Source: an uncultured Prevotellaceae bacterium (GTDB lineage: Bacteria > Bacteroidota > Bacteroidia > Bacteroidales > Bacteroidaceae). Taken from it: a stretch of 64,000 bases of DNA. The notes beneath the pieces are model-generated. The model ran no database searches. It saw only the letters and a program-made list of their open reading frames with translations, and had not been told where the DNA came from. Both the position numbers and the translations under genes were made by a program. The stretch is from the NCBI GenBank assembly GCA_900316285.1, contig ONCG01000010.1, positions 1 to 64,000 of the forward strand. The letters are read 5' to 3'. Below are positions 58,253 to 64,000 of the stretch, piece after piece (the stretch's first letter is position 1; every line of letters begins with the position of its first letter).

Positions 58253-59962
58253 TTAAAACGGATTGTGGAATGGGAAACCGCCGTTGAATTGTGGCATTTT
58301 GATTTCTTTTGGAATCTGGATGTGTGGCTCCCAGTCTTTGTCAAATCGTTCGATGTTGCGATCAAGGAATGCAAGCCGATTGGCGAGCCACTCTTTCAGC
58401 GTGGCGATCTCCTCGTCGTAGGAACTAACGCGATAGGCCGCAAACCAGCTGATGGCATTTCCACCGAATCCGTCCATCATTGGGAATCCACCACCCATCA
58501 TCGGGAATCCTCCCATCGGCGGGAAACCGCCGGGAAATGCTGGAATAGAATCAGGCATCTGGAACCCTTTAGACAGAGAAATGGAATCCGGCATGTGGAA
58601 TCCTCCCATCATCGGGAATCCACCCATTGGTGGGAAACCACCAGGAAATGCTTGAATGGAGTCCGGCATATGGAACCCTTCGGGCATCTTGAACCCTTCG
58701 GGCATATGGAAATCTCCCATCGGCGGAAAACCGAAAGCAGGTGGAGTAGGGGTTTGCCCTTTCTCTTCTTCTGAGACCAGCAGCTCAGGGTATTTCTCGA
58801 AGTGGCGGGCGATATATGGGGCCAATAGCTTAGCGTGCTGGTCGATGTAGCTATTAATGGATTTGTTGCTCAGCACCCCTTTTCGCAAAGCCTTGTAGCG
58901 CATTTTTACTGCTTTTCGGAAGGCAGGGTCCTGCAGCAGCCGTTGCCAAAAGGCTGGTGTGGGCTGCGTGTTTCCACCCTCGAAGCACCACGCTTCCGGA
59001 TTATTGGCATTGCAGAAATTGCAATTGCCATAAGCGAGGTTATAATCCCACACGGGTCCTGCCACGAGTTTGCCGCCCGTGCCGTCGGCATGTAGCTTCT
59101 CCTTGTAGAAATAAGCGCTACGCTTGTATCCATCGGCATTCAGGCTAAGCTCCGTATGGATGAAGTAGTCTACGAACGAGGGCACATCAATAAAGTGTGC
59201 GTAGCCGCGCTGCGGATCGGCGAAATCGTCCGACTGAATCACCAATTCCATCGAGTCTACAAACTGTTCGATATAGGCCAGTTGCTCGGGCTGTAGCTTC
59301 TTCTTTTTCGGATAGATGCACGACCAAGTGATCTGACTCGTCATGATTCCCTCCCCGATGCCAGGCACCTTCGAAGGGAAGGTTGCGTCTTCCTCGTCGT
59401 AGGTGTCGATGCGCAGGATATAGCCACCCGTCACATCACGTCCCGCAATATCACTCTTCTTTAGTTTCGCGATGTCCACACGCATGGAGTCGCGCTTGAT
59501 GGCTTCCGAAAGGATATAGATGCCGCGATAGTCACCGTTCAGCGTCAGCTCTACCATTCGTGTGCGTGGGGCCCAGTGTCCCATATCGCGCCACAACTGG
59601 AACGCCAGTGGGTCGCGAACGGCCGACACGTCGTTATAAGGAGCCAACAGCACCCAGTCGCTATGAGCGGGCATACCAAGGAGCGACGCCTCAACGTCTT
59701 TTCCACTCTCGTCGCGCAGTTCGATGGTGTATTTCTTCTGATTGAACGACAACGAGCTGTTCCCTCTCAGTTTGATGCCGATAGGTCCCTCGTAGCCGTC
59801 GGCCTTCATGTGGGCTGTCACTTTCTGCTGAGGATTCAGCGTGGCCTCTGCCGTGATGCTAATCTGCTCCACGGTGGAAGTAGCCTTCCTTTTCGTTTGT
59901 GCCTGTCCCGATAATGTAACAAGGACAAGCATAAGAGATATGATACATTTCTTTCCCATCAT
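58253..59962 (-). CDS. Secreted CotH-like protein with a Met/Pro/Gly/Phe repeat region
   Basis: 569 residues with a signal peptide (to about 22). A CotH-kinase-type domain (about 50-385) shows IGIKLRGNSSLSFNQKKYTI, SDWVLLAPYND, YRGIYILSEAIKRD, GGYILRIDTYDEE and GPVWDYNLAYGN with the likely metal-binding Asp. CotH relatives are atypical protein kinases in spore formers; in Bacteroidetes they are secreted and often sit near glycan loci, with unknown targets. Residues about 405-500 are low-complexity repeats of FPPMGGFPMMGG and HMPDS. A final helical segment closes the CotH fold, so the repeat is an insertion. It lies between the GH43 operon and SusC, on the opposite strand. Confidence 0.85.
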   Translation of the reverse strand: MMGKKCIISLMLVLVTLSGQAQTKRKATSTVEQISITAEATLNPQQKVTAHMKADGYEGPIGIKLRGNSSLSFNQKKYTIELRDESGKDVEASLLGMPAHSDWVLLAPYNDVSAVRDPLAFQLWRDMGHWAPRTRMVELTLNGDYRGIYILSEAIKRDSMRVDIAKLKKSDIAGRDVTGGYILRIDTYDEEDATFPSKVPGIGEGIMTSQITWSCIYPKKKKLQPEQLAYIEQFVDSMELVIQSDDFADPQRGYAHFIDVPSFVDYFIHTELSLNADGYKRSAYFYKEKLHADGTGGKLVAGPVWDYNLAYGNCNFCNANNPEAWCFEGGNTQPTPAFWQRLLQDPAFRKAVKMRYKALRKGVLSNKSINSYIDQHAKLLAPYIARHFEKYPELLVSEEEKGQTPTPPAFGFPPMGDFHMPEGFKMPEGFHMPDSIQAFPGGFPPMGGFPMMGGFHMPDSISLSKGFQMPDSIPAFPGGFPPMGGFPMMGGGFPMMDGFGGNAISWFAAYRVSSYDEEIATLKEWLANRLAFLDRNIERFDKDWEPHIQIPKEIKMPQFNGGFPFHNPF

Positions 59963-59978
59963 TCGTCGGTTTGTCGTG

Positions 59979-59986
59979 CAAAGGTA
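59979..59986 (-). promoter_or_regulatory. -7 box of the CotH-like gene
   Basis: TACCTTTG on the minus strand, 16 bases before the ATG at 59962, giving a very short leader. No good -33 element is seen. Confidence 0.5.
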
Positions 59987-60209
59987 GGCACTTTTTCTAA
60001 ATTTGTTTCATTTTTGGTGGACAAATTTATGTCTGGAGTTGGATTTTTCTGCTTTTCTGACTGCGATGAATCATTTTTTAAAGTGTGGGCCTTAATAAAA
60101 ACTTTTCGTAGAGTTTCAAAATGTTAATGATTTGTAACATCTGTTTCTTTGAGTTTCAAAATCAGAATTTTTTGCAACGCATCGTAAAATGAACATTTAC
60201 AATTATAAA

Positions 60210-60217
60210 TAATTTTG
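60210..60217 (+). promoter_or_regulatory. Candidate -7 box and long leader of the second SusC gene
   Basis: TAATTTTG matches TAnnTTTG and lies 162 bases before the susC ATG. The long untranslated leader (60225-60379) contains ATCGAC and GTCGAA segments that could pair. Long leaders are common before susC genes. The rest of the 59963-60379 gap is AT-rich spacer. Confidence 0.4.
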
Positions 60218-60379
60218 CAACGTCGAAATATCGTCCATCCGGTTAGCAAAATCATCCAATGAGGCTGATCTGGTGCTCCATCGACAAAATATGTGCACGA
60301 GTTATTTATAATTAATGTGACCAAACCTAACTATTCAAATAATTATTTTAAAAGACGTTAAACAAAAACCAAGAGAACT

Positions 60380-63300
60380 ATGAGTTTTTTAAAAGCTTTG
60401 GGGAAACCCTTCATGATGCTATTCCTGGTTAGCTGTCTGTCTTTGAGCGCATGGGCTCAGGGCACAGTGAAAGGAACTGTCGTCGATGAGAATGGAGAGC
60501 CCGTGGTTGGTGCCACGGTGCGAGTAAACGGCACTCAGGCAGGTTCGATTACCGACCTGAATGGTGCATTCAGTGTGTCTGCATCTCCGCAGGCTACGCT
60601 GAGCATTTCTTATGTTGGTTTCGAGCCGCAGCAAGTGCGTGTGGCTGGTCGCCAGCAGGTGAACGTCGTATTGAAGGAAGACGCTGCTACTTTGAAAGAC
60701 GTGGTGGTTGTCGGTTACGGTACGATGAAGAAGAGCGACATCTCGGGATCTGTGGCCACTGTCGACCAGGAAGCTGTGATGAAGCGTGTGCCCACGAACA
60801 TCGGTCAGGCCCTGCAGGGTGCTGCTGCCGGTGTGCAGGTGTCGATGCAGGACGGTTCGCCTGACGGCAAGGCCGCCATCCGCATCCGTGGTATCGGTAC
60901 CATCAATGGCGATGCTTCACCTCTTTATGTTGTAGACGGTGTGCAGGTTGGCACGAGTGCCGATTTCGTGAACCCCTCCGACATTGAGCGCATCGAGATT
61001 CTGAAAGACGCCTCGGCTACGGCCATCTACGGTTCGGCAGGTGCCAATGGTGTTGTGATGATCACCACCAAGCACGGCTCGAAGGGTAAGACCAACATCA
61101 ACATCACGGCCGATTTCGGTCTGCAGACTCTGCCCTACAAACTCGATGTGCTGAGCCTCGACGAGTATGCCAAGGCTATCAAGGAAGCTAAGGCTAATGA
61201 TGGTTCGATGTTCATCAACCAGCTTTGGAATCGCGCCGACATGAAGGGCGTGAATGCCGTTGACTGGCAGAAGGAGATGACACGTGCAGCCCTGAGACAA
61301 CAGTATGGCGCTTCGCTGAACGGCGGTAACGACAAGACGCAGTATAACCTCTCGATGGGTTGGCTCGATGTCGACGGCCTGGTTGTGAACACCAACTACA
61401 AGCGTTTCACCACTCGTGCGAACATCACATCTAAGGTGAACCGCTTCCTGGAGATTGGTGGCGACATCAACTACACCCACTCTGAAAACCACGGTTCGAA
61501 CATGGGTCTGGGTAACAACCAGAACCTGTCGTCGCTGCGTGACTTTGCTTCACTCACCCCGACTTTGGACTACATGGACGAGAACGATCCCAACAAGCAA
61601 CTTGTGAACGTGAACCTCGTGAACCCCGACGGCACCTATGGCTCGGGCTATCTGATGACACCGAACAGCTGGGAGGGTAACACGTCGATAGGTGCCAACC
61701 CCTATGCTACGCAGATGGAGAACGCCGAGCGCGCCCGCAACGGCTTCGACCGCATCCAGACCACGGCCTTCATCGACCTGACCTTCCTGGACAACGACCA
61801 TCACAAGCTCGACCTGCGCTCGCAGGGCACCTATACCTACTGGGGCAACAACAGCTCTGACTACACGGGTGGCCGCACGCGCTATAACCAGATCAACGGA
61901 CAGTGGACGGAAGTGCTGCTGCCTTCAGGCTCCGACCAGAGCTACTCCTTCTCGCTGAACAACAGCCACGGCTACAGCCTTGGCCTGCAGACCTACCTGA
62001 CCTACCACCTCACCTATGGCATTCATGACCTGACGCTCATGGCTGGTAACGAGGTTGGCAAGTCGTGGGGACAGTGGATTGGCGGCAGCGCCCGAAAGTT
62101 CCCGTCGGTCATGAACCGCAGCTTCGCCCTGACTGAGGATCCCAACTCGAAGAGTGTGAACGGCGCCTACAATGGCGACGTGCACACCATCTCTTACTTC
62201 GCTCGTGCCAGCTACAGCCTGATGGACCGCTACATCGTGACCGGTACCATTCGTCGTGACGGTAGCTCGAACTTCGGTAGCGGCAACCGCTGGGGTACCT
62301 TCCCCTCACTGGCAGGTGCATGGCGCATCTCTGAGGAGCCGTTCATGAAGGGCATTGAGGCTGTGAACAACCTGAAGCTGCGTCTCGGCTGGGGTCAGAC
62401 CGGTAACGCTGGTAACATTGCTGGTAAGGGTGTCGCAGCCCTGAGCGGTGATGCTGCCTACGCCTTCTATGTAGGTGGCGGTGGTGTGTCTGGCTACTGG
62501 GGCAACCGCACGCGTGAGACTGGTTGGTTTGCTCCGCTGGTGGATACCAACCTGAAGTGGGAGACCACCGAGATGACCAACATCGGTATCGACTTTGCAT
62601 TCCTCAACGACTGGGACATCACGCTCGACTACTTCGTGAAGAACACCAAGGACCTGCTGCTGGTTCAGCAGATTCGTCCGACCGCAGGTTTCACCTCTGT
62701 CTATACGAACTATGGTGAGATTCAGAACAAGGGCTTCGAGTTCGCCGTGGGCTATCACAAGCAGTTCACAAAGGACTTCTCGTTCAACGCTCGCCTGACG
62801 GGCTCAACCATCAGCAACAAGGTGAAGAAGATGGGTGACCCGCTCTATAGCGAGGCTACCGGTGGTAACAACGCCAACGCAGCAAGCGGCTTCGACGGCT
62901 CTCAGGTGGGTGCTGTGGATGGCAACGGTCACTGGGCACGCCACTCCATCTGTATGGAAGGCGAAGCAGTGGGCTCGTTCTACGGCTTCCTGACCGACGG
63001 TCTGATCAAGGACGCTGCCGACCTGGCTGAATACTCAAAACTGGTCGACGACTACTCGAAGGCCAACAACGAGCACCCGCTGGCCATTGGCGACGTGAAG
63101 TTCCGCGATGTGAACAACGACGGTAAGATCGACGACGACGACCGCGTGATCCTCGGCAACGGCTTCCCCGCACTGAACTTTGGCTTGAACCTTGGTGCCT
63201 CCTATAAGGATTGGGACTTCAGCATTTATATGTATGGTGTACTGGGTCAGGACATCCTGTCGTACTCGGCCATGAAACTGAGCTCGATGACACAGCTCGA

Positions 63301-63676
63301 CGACCAGACCACACCTAACATCCTGAGAGATGCCTACAACGATGCATTCCGCAATGGCGGTGGCACGCTGCCTCGCCTGTCAATCGGTGACTACGCTCGT
63401 AACACCCGTGTCAGCGACCTGTGGGTGAAGAACGGCGACTTCCTGCGCATTTCTAACATTCAGGTTGGCTACACCCTGCCTAATGCCCTTTGCAACAAGC
63501 TGTCGGTTCAGAAAGCTCGTGTCTATGTAGGTGTCAGCAATCTGCTCACCATCTCTGGCTACAACAAGTATGGCGATCCCGAAGTTGGTACAGGTTCAAT
63601 CCTGTTCCAGGGCCTCGACACAGGTCGTTATCCTATGCCTCGTACATTCATGGCTGGTTTGAACGTAACCTTCTAA
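60380..63676 (+). CDS. SusC/RagA-family TonB-dependent transporter (second locus)
   Basis: 1098 residues. A signal peptide (to about 26, LSAWA) is followed by a carboxypeptidase-D-like domain (VKGTVVDENGEPVVGATVRV), the TonB box region LKDVVVVGYGTMKKSD and the plug (IGQALQGAAAGVQV, IRIRGIGTINGDASPLYVVDGV, EILKDASATAIYGSAGANGV). The beta-barrel ends MAGLNVTF with a terminal Phe. The partner SusD starts 99 bases downstream. With the GH43 enzymes and hybrid regulator nearby, it probably imports arabinan-type oligosaccharides, although the CotH-like gene on the other strand separates it from them. Its barrel sequence is distinct from the first SusC, so it is not a recent duplicate. Confidence 0.97.
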   Translation: MSFLKALGKPFMMLFLVSCLSLSAWAQGTVKGTVVDENGEPVVGATVRVNGTQAGSITDLNGAFSVSASPQATLSISYVGFEPQQVRVAGRQQVNVVLKEDAATLKDVVVVGYGTMKKSDISGSVATVDQEAVMKRVPTNIGQALQGAAAGVQVSMQDGSPDGKAAIRIRGIGTINGDASPLYVVDGVQVGTSADFVNPSDIERIEILKDASATAIYGSAGANGVVMITTKHGSKGKTNINITADFGLQTLPYKLDVLSLDEYAKAIKEAKANDGSMFINQLWNRADMKGVNAVDWQKEMTRAALRQQYGASLNGGNDKTQYNLSMGWLDVDGLVVNTNYKRFTTRANITSKVNRFLEIGGDINYTHSENHGSNMGLGNNQNLSSLRDFASLTPTLDYMDENDPNKQLVNVNLVNPDGTYGSGYLMTPNSWEGNTSIGANPYATQMENAERARNGFDRIQTTAFIDLTFLDNDHHKLDLRSQGTYTYWGNNSSDYTGGRTRYNQINGQWTEVLLPSGSDQSYSFSLNNSHGYSLGLQTYLTYHLTYGIHDLTLMAGNEVGKSWGQWIGGSARKFPSVMNRSFALTEDPNSKSVNGAYNGDVHTISYFARASYSLMDRYIVTGTIRRDGSSNFGSGNRWGTFPSLAGAWRISEEPFMKGIEAVNNLKLRLGWGQTGNAGNIAGKGVAALSGDAAYAFYVGGGGVSGYWGNRTRETGWFAPLVDTNLKWETTEMTNIGIDFAFLNDWDITLDYFVKNTKDLLLVQQIRPTAGFTSVYTNYGEIQNKGFEFAVGYHKQFTKDFSFNARLTGSTISNKVKKMGDPLYSEATGGNNANAASGFDGSQVGAVDGNGHWARHSICMEGEAVGSFYGFLTDGLIKDAADLAEYSKLVDDYSKANNEHPLAIGDVKFRDVNNDGKIDDDDRVILGNGFPALNFGLNLGASYKDWDFSIYMYGVLGQDILSYSAMKLSSMTQLDDQTTPNILRDAYNDAFRNGGGTLPRLSIGDYARNTRVSDLWVKNGDFLRISNIQVGYTLPNALCNKLSVQKARVYVGVSNLLTISGYNKYGDPEVGTGSILFQGLDTGRYPMPRTFMAGLNVTF

Positions 63677-63775
63677 GCAAAGTACCAAAGGACCACGAGC
63701 TCTGCTCGCTTTCGTAGCGCAGCGGAGAAAGAACAAGGTAACAAAGTAACATAGTTAATTAAGCAAAATAAAGAT

Positions 63776-64000
63776 ATGAAGACAAGATATTATATTTTAG
63801 GTGCAGCATTGTGCATGACGGGTCTGGGCTTCACATCCTGCGACAACGACGAGTTCCTGGATGTAGACCTCTATGACGTCATTGCCAGTGATGCCATGTT
63901 CGAGAACGACGCCAATGCCAAGAAGGGTCTGAACGGCGTCTACGACATGATGTTCCCGAATGGTGCCAAGGATGCCGCCAACAAGGATCTCTACGACGGC
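63776..64000 (+). CDS. SusD/RagB-family lipoprotein, N-terminal part
   Basis: An ATG at 63776 opens a frame that runs off the right edge after 75 codons. The product starts MKTRYYILGAALCMTGLGFT, with lipobox FTSC giving Cys22. DNDEFLDVDLYDVIASDAMF and then AKKGLNGVYDMMFP follow, the usual SusD beginning. It is the glycan-binding partner of the preceding SusC. The body and substrate-binding face lie outside the window. Confidence 0.93.
   Translation, partial: MKTRYYILGAALCMTGLGFTSCDNDEFLDVDLYDVIASDAMFENDANAKKGLNGVYDMMFPNGAKDAANKDLYDG

Overview
The window reads as one stretch of a Bacteroidales chromosome, most like Prevotella or a related genus. The evidence is the SusC/SusD pairs, TAnnTTTG -7 promoter boxes, a hybrid two-component regulator, S1 sulfatases, C-terminal type IX secretion (T9SS)-like sorting domains and a Bacteroidetes tyrosine recombinase. 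I could run no database search, so family names rest on motifs and domain order, and the genus is an inference.

Layout. 1-1.8 kb: the edge of a mobile element, with a partial integrase, paired 11-bp repeats and a small unknown ORF that runs into a scar. 1.8-19.9 kb: a ten-gene minus-strand polysaccharide utilisation locus (GH16, secreted protein, GH18, lipoprotein, SusC, SusD, internally duplicated protein, GlcNAc-6-sulfatase-like S1, GH20, second S1 sulfatase). This set fits sulfated, amino-sugar-rich host glycans. 20.2-22.1 kb: a redox cluster of SDR, an aldo/keto reductase remnant and a flavodoxin-like lipoprotein. 22.3-27.1 kb: a tightly packed four-gene operon (DUF3667-type membrane protein, lipoprotein, BMP-type binding lipoprotein, and a binding protein fused to a C13/legumain-like protease). 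This is the most novel-looking unit here.

27.5-38.2 kb: GH2, a carboxylesterase and a triple alpha/beta-hydrolase on the minus strand; a divergent membrane-bound AraC-type regulator that lacks a kinase; and a GH53 galactanase convergent with it. Together these suggest galactan or arabinogalactan use with de-esterification. 38.2-39.9 kb: a gene-free island of nested repeats. 39.9-43.7 kb: a large modular secreted protein ending in a dockerin-like motif. 43.9-45.3 kb: an AAA ATPase. 45.9-49.6 kb: GH38 alpha-mannosidase. 50.1-64 kb: a complete hybrid two-component regulator, two divergent GH43 enzymes, a CotH-like protein and a second SusC/SusD pair (SusD cut by the right edge), fitting arabinan or a related pectic side chain.

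Intergenic DNA is unusually rich in perfect palindromes. At least three dispersed families recur between unrelated genes.
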